NCBI GenBank assembly: GCA_033105485.1
Contig: CP136956.1
Location: forward strand, 248,001 to 312,000
Origin: LVI-A0039 sp033105485
GTDB taxonomy: Bacteria > Bacillota_I > Bacilli_A > UBA3375
Direction: 5' to 3'
Length of the DNA stretch: 64,000 nt
A program made the translations under genes and the position numbers. The notes under the pieces were generated by a model. It made no database searches. It saw only the letters and a list, made by a program, of their open reading frames with translations, and had not been told where the DNA came from. This document shows positions 1 to 8,962 of the stretch, in pieces (position 1 is the first letter of the stretch; every line of letters starts with the position of its first letter).

Positions 1-424
1 CACCATAACGTTCATAAATTTGATCTCCAAGTTCAGAAAATTCAACGATTTTACCAACAATTTGATCTATTTCAAGTGGAGTTAGCCCGTGCAATCCGCA
101 TTTATAATAGATATTATCATACCCACTTTTGTGCTCTTGCATCCCTGTCATATAAGAATGACGAAATATTCTAGCATCTGTATCAACTGATCCTTCAGTT
201 GGTAACAATTGATTTCCTAATACTTTTAAAAGAACTGTTTTACCACTGGAATTATCACCTAAAATTCCAAAAGTTTCTCCTTTGTATACTTTAAAATTCA
301 CATCTTTTAACATTGGTTTATGCGCTGCTCGATTGGTCTTTAAAAGTAAGTCCGAAACTAAATCAAACCTACTATTATACTTAATAAATGATTTTGTTAA
401 GTTGTTTACAGTAAGTACTAACAT
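1..424 (-). CDS. Polysaccharide/teichoic acid export ABC ATPase, TagH/Wzt-like (3' part beyond window)
   Basis: This open reading frame runs off the left edge, so only the first ~141 residues are visible. It starts MLVLTVNNLTKSF and carries a P-loop, GDNSSGKT, about 60 residues in. The usual second glycine (GRNGAGKST in TagH) is serine, but GxxxxGKT is kept. A later stretch (SGYDNIYYKCGLHGLT) matches the ENIYLNGALLG region typical of TagH/Wzt ATPases that energise export of lipid-linked teichoic acid, O-antigen or capsule. The Q-loop area is present; signature and Walker B lie outside. The ATG is preceded by AGGAC and overlaps the end of the upstream glycosyltransferase-like gene by 7 nt, so it is probably translationally coupled as the last visible gene of the glycan operon. 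Its permease partner is not in the window. Confidence 0.8.
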   Translation of the reverse strand, partial: MLVLTVNNLTKSFIKYNSRFDLVSDLLLKTNRAAHKPMLKDVNFKVYKGETFGILGDNSSGKTVLLKVLGNQLLPTEGSVDTDARIFRHSYMTGMQEHKSGYDNIYYKCGLHGLTPLEIDQIVGKIVEFSELGDQIYERYG

Positions 425-1347
425 TGTCCTAACCTCATTTGATATGATTTATTCCGATTTAGAATTATTTCATTAACGACATTCATATTCTGAACGACTA
501 TTGATTCTTCAACAATGTTGCTCTCTAGCATAAAATTAAGAAGAGTCAATACATATTCTAAATTATATATATCAGATTCAAAATCTATTTGTGTAAATTC
601 AATTTGATTTTCTAAAAGGCTAAAGTAATCCAGTTGCTCTTTTTGATAAAAACTAATCATTTCTCCAACAAAGTCAGACGTATATGCAATGTCTAACATA
701 TAATTTTGTGGTAAATAGTCAAACGATTCGCAATTAGCTGTGAAAATATTATACACAATAAGCGAAGGTACTCTTTTTAAAACATTTGTATTTAAATCGA
801 TTTTCGATTGGTAATATAATTCTTCACTAAATTCCATTAATCTCGTTAAAACTTTATTCTCAATAAATTTGGCAGTATTAACAACTACAAAATCATCGCT
901 TAGAAATGTTTTATTGTTTAATTTATGCGTGTTAATAAAATTATTACTTACAAAATCATCATTAAACGGAATAGCAATTGGAGGGGCAACAAAAGTTCTA
1001 GATAAATTATATTTTTCAATTTCAAATTCTCTTGTCACATGAATTCGATCTGAAATATATATAATACTATCATACCCTTTTAAATATTCAACTGCAAATA
1101 AACATGCCGGGTGATGAGAATCATCAACAAACTTAGAAAATGACTTTAAGTCAAGTTCACTAGCAAATTCTTGAATTTCTATCAATTTAACATTATTAAA
1201 ATTAATTTTCAATTCTTTAATTATTGAAGAAAAATTTTCATCATAAAAGATGTAATGATCAACATCATTATATTTCTGCGATGACAAAATTGTTAGTAAT
1301 GATTTTCTAACATCATTATTTACAACAGTATAAATAGCATATTTCAT
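418..1347 (-). CDS. GT8-like glycosyltransferase-fold protein with degenerate DXD
   Basis: A 309-aa soluble protein without signal or membrane segments. It begins MKYAIYTVVNNDVRKSLL, the usual Rossmann-like first strand of GT-A enzymes. Around residues 110-120 the stretch YDSIIYISDRIHV looks like the GT8 metal-binding strand (consensus close to YDKVIYLDADIIV), but the DXD is reduced to a single Asp after Ser. FVVVNTAKF about 50 residues later resembles the GT8 'N-x-G' strand. The motif IYTVVNN recurs inside the neighbouring 1387-aa protein, suggesting a shared duplicated domain. The loss of DXD means it could be inactive or metal independent. The assignment is from fold-level resemblance only. 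Two nt separate it from the 136-aa gene upstream, and it overlaps the ABC ATPase start downstream. Confidence 0.5.
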   Translation of the reverse strand: MKYAIYTVVNNDVRKSLLTILSSQKYNDVDHYIFYDENFSSIIKELKINFNNVKLIEIQEFASELDLKSFSKFVDDSHHPACLFAVEYLKGYDSIIYISDRIHVTREFEIEKYNLSRTFVAPPIAIPFNDDFVSNNFINTHKLNNKTFLSDDFVVVNTAKFIENKVLTRLMEFSEELYYQSKIDLNTNVLKRVPSLIVYNIFTANCESFDYLPQNYMLDIAYTSDFVGEMISFYQKEQLDYFSLLENQIEFTQIDFESDIYNLEYVLTLLNFMLESNIVEESIVVQNMNVVNEIILNRNKSYQMRLGQC

Positions 1348-1348
1348 A

Positions 1349-1759
1349 TTACCCCCTTTTTCTTTTAAATAAATCTGCTGGTTCCACTTTTATTTGATAG
1401 TTAGTCACTGATAATTTCCAAAAATGATCAAAAGTTTCCTCACTAGATGATTTATTGCTAAAACGAAGAAACGAAATATAATCTTCGACAACCTTAATAT
1501 CAAAAATTGTTCGATCAATATTTTTCACTTGAGCTGGTGTTAAAATTGCATTTCCATAATACGAAATTACACTATTGTTAATCTTAGCATTATAATATAT
1601 AGCATCATACTTACTATCAAATTCAACAAATGTTAGTAACTTAATATCTATTTGTTCCTTACTTGATTTAGTAAACTTTGTATATTTTGAAAGATTTTGT
1701 ACAAAATGTAAATTGTTACATTGGTCGATAAAATTAAATCCAATTTCATTAAATTCCAT
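1349..1759 (-). CDS. Hypothetical protein (136 aa) in glycan operon
   Basis: I do not recognise this protein. It is soluble, lacks a signal peptide, membrane span or cysteine cluster, and has a basic tail (FKRKRG). Its start overlaps the stop of the 1387-aa glycosyltransferase by one base and its end lies 2 nt before the GT8-like gene, so it is clearly part of the same operon. The position suggests an accessory factor for polymer synthesis, but this is inference from context only. Confidence 0.6.
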   Translation of the reverse strand: MEFNEIGFNFIDQCNNLHFVQNLSKYTKFTKSSKEQIDIKLLTFVEFDSKYDAIYYNAKINNSVISYYGNAILTPAQVKNIDRTIFDIKVVEDYISFLRFSNKSSSEETFDHFWKLSVTNYQIKVEPADLFKRKRG

Positions 1760-4700
1760 TATTCTCCTTCCACAATGTTAAAATCAAATAAACACATATT
1801 TGCTCTTTTTCGTTCATCATATTCAATTGAGCGTAATACTTTTGATGTATGGAATAATCGATTTAGTAATTCCATATTTTCTGTATCAATATTACCATAA
1901 CCACTTGCACAAACATAAACATGTTCAAATATTCGTCCATGATCATCAAGTTCAATTTTTACAGTATTTATAGTTGCATCATTGGCTTTAAATATTGCCA
2001 TACGACTAAATTCGCGTTCAGTGAATTTTTTAATATTAATTAGGTATCTATTTGCAACTCTAAACATATCATCAGGCTCATCATCAGTTAGTTTTATTAA
2101 TGAATATACTGATGAGTATTTGTTATTATAAATTAGATATAAATTGTTAAAATCAATCTCACTACTTCCATCAATTACAAATGCAAAAGTATTTGAGTCT
2201 TTATATTGCGCGTGAATGTTTGCAAGTCCTGATTCAAGTTCATTATCATTTCCAGCTATTTCAATAATAGTTGCATCTTTATCAATGCGAAGTAATTGAT
2301 TACGCAGGTACGTATTTGAATTTTTTACTACAAATATTTTTTTAGATGTTTTAGTGCTCTCCTCATTGAAAAATTGATACTTAATTGGTACTAAATCTAA
2401 ATCTAACTTGTATACATAATCCAGAACTTGTTGAAAATTTGTAAGTAGGTAGTTATATTGTTCTTGATAAAAGTAGCCATTTTCAATATAAACGTTATTA
2501 ATAACTTTAATTTCATTTTCAATTTGTGGTTTTACTGCATTGTAATACAAGATAAATTGATCTAAATAATTAATATTCTTAGCCGCAATTTGCTCTTTAT
2601 AGAGGGAAGCAAAAATTTTAATATTGACAATAAAATGACCTATAACATTTTGCTTATTAATTCCTAAAAATAAATCATAATATTTTGAATCTAAATATTC
2701 ACTTGAAACTTTAAATTCTTCTGTCAGTTTTAAAAATTTCCTAATCTTATTATATTCTTTATTAATGATAAGATTATGCATCATCTTATATAATAATTGT
2801 CCTTTATTAAAGAATTCAATATCATTGATACGATAATTAGTTGCATACTTCTCAAACAACAAGTCAACAATTGATTCCAACTCTTCATCTTTAATTTCAT
2901 CATAAATCATAAATCTTTTCATTGTATATGTATATTGAGGAAAGAAACTATCAACAAGTGGTGTTCTTTTCATATTCGCATTTACAAAATCAACAAATAA
3001 CTTGTATCCCTTTCGACCTGATGAAACAGACTCGTGTCCAATATGGTATACATATCCAATCTCTGGAATATGACGAACTGTAGGCTTACAGTAATATACA
3101 TCTGTTAAAAAAGCACTATCTTGAACTAATTGATTTTCTAAGTAATATAAACTATTTTCACGTAAAAAACTAGTCTTAAAGAACTTGTTCCAGTGAGTTA
3201 CATTAGCTTGTAACATTTTAAATTCTTTTTTCGATTTCTCATATGGGAACGAGTCTGTAAATTCATTAAATGAATAATATCGACCTTGAATATATTCTCC
3301 ACGAGTTACATCATAATTATAATGTCCGAATGAAATAACATCCTCATCTAGTAAATCACGATTTAAAATACTATATATGTTATTTAAGACTTTATCGTCT
3401 CCATCTACGATATGCACGTATTTACCACGAGCAATTCGAATACCACTATTCGCTCCAAACCCTGGATATCGCATATTGCGAGGATTAACTCTTACAGTAT
3501 TGTTAATATGTGGATGTTCTGTAAAAAATTTATTAATCATACCGATTGTATCATCTTTAGAGCAATCATCAAATATTAGAATTTCAAAATCACGAGGAGC
3601 CAATGATATGTTATAAACAATATACTTTAACGTGTCGTAAATTGCATCTTCATTTCCATATGTTGTAATAATTATTGATAACTTCATTTGACGTTTACCA
3701 ATATTTAATAAGTTATTATTACGCATGATTAACTTATTTACTGACACAGGATAATAATTTCGATTTGAATTTCCTTCTAACTTTGAAATTATTTCTGCAT
3801 TAATAAATAATCCCTTGTTTGTCAAAGTTTCAAAGACCTGACTATTATTACAATCCCACGGACTGAATTCATGGATAAAATCAATTACCACAGCAGATGG
3901 ATTTGTTTGTTCAACTGTCATTACTTGTGATTTAACACCAATTGCCGGACTTACAGATTGTTGCGTAAAAAATCGTTTATAGTCAGTTATATGCATTGTT
4001 ACGTAGTTAATTTTATTAGGTATATAAACTTGTAATTCATTTGAAATCACTGTTCTAATGTTAAGTATATTTGAATCAATCTCTAACATTAAACTATTTT
4101 CAGTATGAATAGATCCATTTGCAATATATGAAAATGACTTATAACCTAAAGATTCCAAGTATAGTGGGTATAAACCTACGTACTCATCATAGCTCATATT
4201 ATCTTTGTCAAAAGTATCCTTAATAAACTGTATATACATCGAATTTTGAGTATTTTGATAATTTAGAATATGAATAACAGCATTAGGGTATTTATCTTTT
4301 ATTTTCTGTAAGTGAACAGATGTATAGTCTATGTTATTAACAACTGTATAAATAACCATATTATTTAAATCATAATTCGGTTTAACTGTTGTATCACTGA
4401 TTAGACTATATTTATTTGAGGTGTACTCAATGTTGTTGTCAATAACTGCTATTTGGATTTCGATTGGGCCGGATACATTTAATACTTCACTGAAAAAAGT
4501 TGCATGTAGACCAATTCTGTTTGTTTTTGAATTTATTGCTTCATAGAGTGAAACTTCATCATTTAACTTAATGAATATATTCTTTCCAACAAATTGATCT
4601 GGAATTATTATTTCATATAGGTCATTTTCTTTATCATACTCAATATTTGATATGAACATTAACTGATTAAGGTAACTAACCTTCGACATTTTAATATTAG

Positions 4701-5922
4701 TAAAATTATAAATTGCATCTTTATGACGAATACTATTTTTGATACTAAGTCCACTCGTGACATAAATATCATTCGGTGTATTATCAACGCTATCATCAAG
4801 TAAATAAATAATATTTTCTGAACTAATTCCTATTTGATTTGCATATTGGCTTGCAAAAACTTCAATTTGTTCAAAACTAAATAATTTATTGATTGCAATT
4901 TCATAGCTATTTGTACGATCAATAACATTTATAAAACCACGATCATTAGGATCGTAAATAATAATTAAACGTGTTGATTCATCGATTGAATCAGTTCTTT
5001 TTTGACGTTTAATATTTGTCTTGAATCCCGGGTTTCCAATAATATAGTTACGTAGTAATATTTGTGCTTGTGAAGTAGTATCTTTTAGTGCTATATCCCC
5101 ACTTTCCATAACAATTTCATTTAACTTACCTGCTTCAAGTTTAAACTTTTTACCATTAATCGATTTAATTTCTTCGGGATTTCTAACCCCACTAATCTGT
5201 AAATATGCTTTCTTAACAAATGATAAATAGTTAACCCTAAAATCATGTTGTAAAGTTGGTGAGATTTCTAGGTTATCAAAGTCTATTACTAAATTTGAAA
5301 CAACATTATATTTATTGAAACGATCAGAAATAGTAAATTCTACAATATTGCTATCTACAGGTTCCAACCCACTAATATCAATTGCTTCATTAACTCCGAT
5401 ATTAGTATATAATTCAAAACACTCGATTTCACTTGATATATAAATTAAGCTATTATTTTGTAATTTCAGTTTTAAAAACGCATACGTCTCATAGTAAAAT
5501 AATTTATTTACTTGTAATGAATAACCTAGTTTATCCTCACTAATAAATAGATTTCGATGATTAACTTTTATTTGTGATTCTTTAGTAAATGAATTAATTA
5601 CAAGCGCAGGTAATGAACTTTCTATTTGCTTATCAGACATTTCTTTAAGTAAATAAATTATCTTATTCTCTAATTTATTTAATACTAGTTTTTGTAATTG
5701 TTCTTCATTTGTACAAATAATAATTTCATATTGATCATCCAACTGATCTAATTCTTCATATTTTGTCAAATAGACATAAGGGTGAATTGGTGTATCAATC
5801 TCAACGTCCCCCCTTTTAATAATAACCCAGTCGTTCAGATTAAATAGTAAAGGGTTATCAGTATAAGTAACATTATTACTTATTCGATCATTTCGATTTT
5901 CATCATAAATTCTAATCATCAC
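1759..5922 (-). CDS. Giant multidomain glycosyltransferase (GT8-like + GT2)
   Basis: 1387 aa, cytoplasmic by appearance (no membrane spans). Residues 1-~530 are beta-rich and unrecognised. Residues ~535-740 form a GT8-like module opening with VIYTVVNN, shared with the gene at 418-1347. A classical GT2 domain starts near residue 746 (MKLSIIITTYGNED), with FDDCSKDD at about 784-790 and the metal-binding HIVDGDD further on, so this domain is expected to be a functional sugar transferase using a nucleotide-sugar. The C-terminal ~380 residues are helical and then alpha/beta, and unassigned. The domain train resembles polymerising wall-glycan enzymes that pair a GT2 with other modules. The gene overlaps the hydrolase-like gene upstream by 11 nt and the 136-aa gene downstream by 1 nt. 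The sugar specificity cannot be read from sequence. Confidence 0.7.
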   Translation of the reverse strand: MMIRIYDENRNDRISNNVTYTDNPLLFNLNDWVIIKRGDVEIDTPIHPYVYLTKYEELDQLDDQYEIIICTNEEQLQKLVLNKLENKIIYLLKEMSDKQIESSLPALVINSFTKESQIKVNHRNLFISEDKLGYSLQVNKLFYYETYAFLKLKLQNNSLIYISSEIECFELYTNIGVNEAIDISGLEPVDSNIVEFTISDRFNKYNVVSNLVIDFDNLEISPTLQHDFRVNYLSFVKKAYLQISGVRNPEEIKSINGKKFKLEAGKLNEIVMESGDIALKDTTSQAQILLRNYIIGNPGFKTNIKRQKRTDSIDESTRLIIIYDPNDRGFINVIDRTNSYEIAINKLFSFEQIEVFASQYANQIGISSENIIYLLDDSVDNTPNDIYVTSGLSIKNSIRHKDAIYNFTNIKMSKVSYLNQLMFISNIEYDKENDLYEIIIPDQFVGKNIFIKLNDEVSLYEAINSKTNRIGLHATFFSEVLNVSGPIEIQIAVIDNNIEYTSNKYSLISDTTVKPNYDLNNMVIYTVVNNIDYTSVHLQKIKDKYPNAVIHILNYQNTQNSMYIQFIKDTFDKDNMSYDEYVGLYPLYLESLGYKSFSYIANGSIHTENSLMLEIDSNILNIRTVISNELQVYIPNKINYVTMHITDYKRFFTQQSVSPAIGVKSQVMTVEQTNPSAVVIDFIHEFSPWDCNNSQVFETLTNKGLFINAEIISKLEGNSNRNYYPVSVNKLIMRNNNLLNIGKRQMKLSIIITTYGNEDAIYDTLKYIVYNISLAPRDFEILIFDDCSKDDTIGMINKFFTEHPHINNTVRVNPRNMRYPGFGANSGIRIARGKYVHIVDGDDKVLNNIYSILNRDLLDEDVISFGHYNYDVTRGEYIQGRYYSFNEFTDSFPYEKSKKEFKMLQANVTHWNKFFKTSFLRENSLYYLENQLVQDSAFLTDVYYCKPTVRHIPEIGYVYHIGHESVSSGRKGYKLFVDFVNANMKRTPLVDSFFPQYTYTMKRFMIYDEIKDEELESIVDLLFEKYATNYRINDIEFFNKGQLLYKMMHNLIINKEYNKIRKFLKLTEEFKVSSEYLDSKYYDLFLGINKQNVIGHFIVNIKIFASLYKEQIAAKNINYLDQFILYYNAVKPQIENEIKVINNVYIENGYFYQEQYNYLLTNFQQVLDYVYKLDLDLVPIKYQFFNEESTKTSKKIFVVKNSNTYLRNQLLRIDKDATIIEIAGNDNELESGLANIHAQYKDSNTFAFVIDGSSEIDFNNLYLIYNNKYSSVYSLIKLTDDEPDDMFRVANRYLINIKKFTEREFSRMAIFKANDATINTVKIELDDHGRIFEHVYVCASGYGNIDTENMELLNRLFHTSKVLRSIEYDERKRANMCLFDFNIVEGE

Positions 5923-6991
5923 TTTCTCCCTTTATAACCATTTTATAAATATTGTCTTCTGTTATGACTACTAATTGCTTGTCCTTATTTAAATTCAAAA
6001 TATCAGTTTCTCTTATTTTATATTGACCACCTAAAGCATATACATTAACTTTTTGAAAAAAATTATCAAACTCGATATATGCAAACAATGGCTTAGAGTC
6101 AATATTTTTAGGTAATTTATAATCACCTTCTATAAAGTTAAAATAATTTGCTTCAAGTGTTATTACATTTTTATAGTTATTATTAATTTGAGCAAAAAAC
6201 AAGGCTAACTGCATTGTTTCAACAAATGAATATTTATCTGTATTCACAAATAAATTTGACTCATTTTTTTGTTTATGTTTTAAGTTGTCAATACTAAATG
6301 ATGTAAATTCATATCCTGTAGCAAATGATAAACCATTTAAATTTAATTCATATTGCTCAAGTTCTGATGTAAACACATCATATTCTGTATTAAAAGTCAC
6401 TAGTTTGTAGTTTGGAAATAAATTTGCATATAGAGCAGCAGGTTTTGCTCCTGTCCTACTTCCAATAATAGTAATTTTATCACTATCAAAGTCTTGGCTC
6501 TTTTCCGCAATAAAAGATTTCATCGAGTCAATTAATAGTTGCCCATTATTTCTAAATAAATAATTACTTCCATATTGCATATAGTCATCACGTAAAACTA
6601 TTAATTTTGTGTTAGGTTTAATATTATTTATTGCAATGTCTTGAAATTGGTCCAAATAATCTTCGTTTTCGGTAAATAAATAAATCAAATTATCTGGAAT
6701 CCCTTGAGTATATTCAGCAAATGTAATATCTTTATATTTTTTAAACCCAAGCTGTTCATACATCTCAGTTTTAGCCGATGTCAGTTTTCGTAAATTTGAA
6801 ATAGAAACAAACTTAGCAAACTGTTTAGGAAAGGAAACATACGAGTATTTATATATCGGGATATTTATATAATCCCTTTCATTTTCCAAATTTAAGTTAT
6901 ATTGAACATTATCTAAAAAAACACTAAATGTTTTAAGTGGATACTCGTTATTGATATGCATAAAATTTTCTTTTGTATATATTGTTTTCAT
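5912..6991 (-). CDS. Alpha/beta-hydrolase-like protein of glycan operon
   Basis: A 359-aa soluble protein. The middle section (about residues 130-210) reads as alternating strand and helix, with KITIIGSRTGAKPAALYA, which looks like a nucleophile elbow (strand, G-S-x-x-G, helix) of alpha/beta-hydrolase-like proteins. Such domains occur in the Asp2 and XcbB/CpsF-type proteins of Gram-positive surface glycan or glycoprotein loci, where roles include acetyl transfer or modification. No standard GxSxG is present, so catalysis is uncertain. It overlaps the giant glycosyltransferase by 11 nt, implying translational coupling. The family is inferred and not firmly recognised. Confidence 0.45.
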   Translation of the reverse strand: MKTIYTKENFMHINNEYPLKTFSVFLDNVQYNLNLENERDYINIPIYKYSYVSFPKQFAKFVSISNLRKLTSAKTEMYEQLGFKKYKDITFAEYTQGIPDNLIYLFTENEDYLDQFQDIAINNIKPNTKLIVLRDDYMQYGSNYLFRNNGQLLIDSMKSFIAEKSQDFDSDKITIIGSRTGAKPAALYANLFPNYKLVTFNTEYDVFTSELEQYELNLNGLSFATGYEFTSFSIDNLKHKQKNESNLFVNTDKYSFVETMQLALFFAQINNNYKNVITLEANYFNFIEGDYKLPKNIDSKPLFAYIEFDNFFQKVNVYALGGQYKIRETDILNLNKDKQLVVITEDNIYKMVIKGESDD

Positions 6992-6999
6992 CTTTCCTC

Positions 7000-7986
7000 T
7001 TATCCTATTAAATCTTCTTTAAGCATCGACATTTTCATATCGTCAAGATAGACATTATAACTATCTGTTACTTCACTATCTGAGTATACACTGATTAATA
7101 ATTGGTTAAATTGTTCATATCCCAAATCTATATTATCAATTGTATATACTACTTTATCATTTAATTTAACTTGAATTAAATCCGGTTCTCCGAGTTTATC
7201 ATCAATTGAAAAATCAATTTCAATTGTCGATCTATTTGTTAGATCACTATTAGCTACAGTAAAACTTTGATCATTTATATTATCAATGATAACCAATTTC
7301 CCATCACCCGTAGTAGCTAACTCAACCGACATAGTACTACTTTTGTTTGAAATAATCGGTAATTTAATAACATCCGTTTCAGAACTTTTATTACCAGCAT
7401 CAATTTGTACTGAATATTTCAAGTAGTATTGATGGTATTCAGGTACGTTCAATCTCAAATCAACCCCATTATTAATGCCATCTGTTGGCTCTACATTTAT
7501 AAGTAAATTTTGACTACCAATACTACTAGCAATAGAAGCATTAGTTTCTAATTCGTCGCTTATACCCAGTGGTTCTTGACTAAAATCAATCCCATTTAAT
7601 TGTAAAGTATCTGTGGTAATTTTCTGATTATTGACAAAGTTTTCAAAGTCGAAATGCCTATATCCACTACTAACCTTAATCTCAAATGTACGGGTACTAG
7701 TATTTCCAGCTACATCAGTCGCTTCAACATAGATATATTGATTTCCGGGAACATTTAAATTGATATCATCTGTGTATATTGTCATATGCTTATCATCTAA
7801 CAGTCCTTCTTTTCGGTCATATAAATAAAAGTATTCTGACCAATCATCTACTTCTTGTCCAAGATTGAAATCCAAACTCATATTTTTTTCTAGCATAATT
7901 CTAGGACCAAACATATCAGCCTTAATTACATAAAATATAATACTTGCAATAAACATTGCAAATAGCACCTTCATTACTAATTTCAT
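7000..7986 (-). CDS. Membrane-anchored Ig-like / ConA-like surface protein
   Basis: 328 aa. An N-terminal hydrophobic segment (about residues 4-22, VMKVLFAMFIASIIFYVI) acts as a signal anchor, placing the rest outside. Residues ~30-105 look like a bacterial Ig/cadherin-like domain ending in YIYVEATDVAGNTSTRTFEI. The remaining ~220 residues are beta-rich, start FDFENFVNNQKI and end VYLDDMKMSML, matching the start (FEQF) and end (YIDNIYLYKIN) pattern of the PL14-like neighbour, so a concanavalin-like jelly roll is likely. It lacks the GGKLPGL and FMWR motifs of that neighbour, so it may bind rather than cleave polysaccharide. It is cotranscribed: 22 nt after the PL14-like gene and 8 nt before the hydrolase-like gene. 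Confidence 0.55.
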   Translation of the reverse strand: MKLVMKVLFAMFIASIIFYVIKADMFGPRIMLEKNMSLDFNLGQEVDDWSEYFYLYDRKEGLLDDKHMTIYTDDINLNVPGNQYIYVEATDVAGNTSTRTFEIKVSSGYRHFDFENFVNNQKITTDTLQLNGIDFSQEPLGISDELETNASIASSIGSQNLLINVEPTDGINNGVDLRLNVPEYHQYYLKYSVQIDAGNKSSETDVIKLPIISNKSSTMSVELATTGDGKLVIIDNINDQSFTVANSDLTNRSTIEIDFSIDDKLGEPDLIQVKLNDKVVYTIDNIDLGYEQFNQLLISVYSDSEVTDSYNVYLDDMKMSMLKEDLIG

Positions 7987-8008
7987 AATTCTCTCTTCTA
8001 ACTTTTAT

Positions 8009-8836
8009 TTAGTTAATTTTGTACAAATAAATATTGTCTATATATACATAGCTATCGTTACTTGCTGCCCATTTTGAAGTTGAACCACCATAAAACATCG
8101 ATAAGTAGAATGTATCTATTTTATCGTCATTTGTAACTAATCGAATATTAGAAATATCTAGAACTGGGATTCCATCAACTTCAACTTTAATTTGGCCATC
8201 AGCAACTTGAGGATCTGTATTTAATCGAATATATTCTGAAATTGTGTATTTTTTCCCTTTTTCAAACTCAAATCGATTTCCATACTCATCCGTAAAATAG
8301 TAGTCATCACAGAATTCTGACACTTGATCTAAATGGCAAAGATAAACTTCTCCTTCTCCATTCCGACGCCACATGAATCGTGCAGCAAATCCATCAGTAC
8401 CATCACATGCTCCACTGCAACGGGCCCCAGATGTTAATCCAGGTAATTTCCCACCACGATACTCACTACCAAAACTGAAATTTTCATCAAACATTAAATC
8501 ATATTGCATATAATATTCTTTTCCCGGATCAATCTGTATTTCAGTTTGTAATCCACTTTTCTTTGGCCCATAACTTCCTTCCGGGCTAAATATTGACAAG
8601 TACTTATTCCCATTTGGTTCTGCCTTGATACTCCCATTGGTTGATAAATTATTATCCCAATTTGAAGTGTTAATTCCATTTTCTCTAAACATCTGTCGTG
8701 TTAGAGGTTGATTACTACTCAACTCAAATTGTTCGAAATCAATAACTATTCTAGATGTTTCATTCGCCTTAACATTGATTAAAAAAATTAATAAAAATAT
8801 TATAATCAATATACTTATAACTGATAATTTTTTCAT
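8009..8836 (-). CDS. Polysaccharide lyase family 14-like secreted or anchored protein
   Basis: 275 aa from the ATG at 8836; a TTG one codon upstream is less likely. A strongly hydrophobic N-terminus (residues 5-22) is a signal or anchor. The body matches the PL14 (alginate/polyuronate lyase) fold: RGGKLPGL near 127-134 followed by a Cys-rich loop (RCSGACDGTDGF), RFMWRRNGEGEVY near 153-165, RLNTD, and FYGGSTSKWA near 253-262, ending in a YIDNIYLY strand. PL14 enzymes cleave uronate-containing chains by beta-elimination. The nearby ugd fits a uronic-acid polymer. It is first in a six-gene run towards the ABC ATPase, so it may trim or release the cell's own polymer. The family call rests on motifs I recognise; the substrate is inferred. 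Confidence 0.65.
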   Translation of the reverse strand: MKKLSVISILIIIFLLIFLINVKANETSRIVIDFEQFELSSNQPLTRQMFRENGINTSNWDNNLSTNGSIKAEPNGNKYLSIFSPEGSYGPKKSGLQTEIQIDPGKEYYMQYDLMFDENFSFGSEYRGGKLPGLTSGARCSGACDGTDGFAARFMWRRNGEGEVYLCHLDQVSEFCDDYYFTDEYGNRFEFEKGKKYTISEYIRLNTDPQVADGQIKVEVDGIPVLDISNIRLVTNDDKIDTFYLSMFYGGSTSKWAASNDSYVYIDNIYLYKIN

Positions 8837-8923
8837 CAATTCTCACTTTCGCCTTAATATCTTCTAAATTGTATATTAAACTATAACTTATAAGTCATAA
8901 TTAATTATTATAGCTTTATATTA

Positions 8924-8949
8924 CAAAAAAATTAGTATTTCTACTAATT
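8924..8949 (-). terminator. Rho-independent terminator after ugd
   Basis: On the minus strand ATTAGTA-GAAA-TACTAAT is followed by a run of seven T. It lies between ugd and the PL14-like gene, so the 424-8836 glycan operon needs its own promoter. A TATAAT on the minus strand at 8912-8907 is a candidate -10, without a clear -35. Confidence 0.75.
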
Positions 8950-8962
8950 CAAAAATATTATA

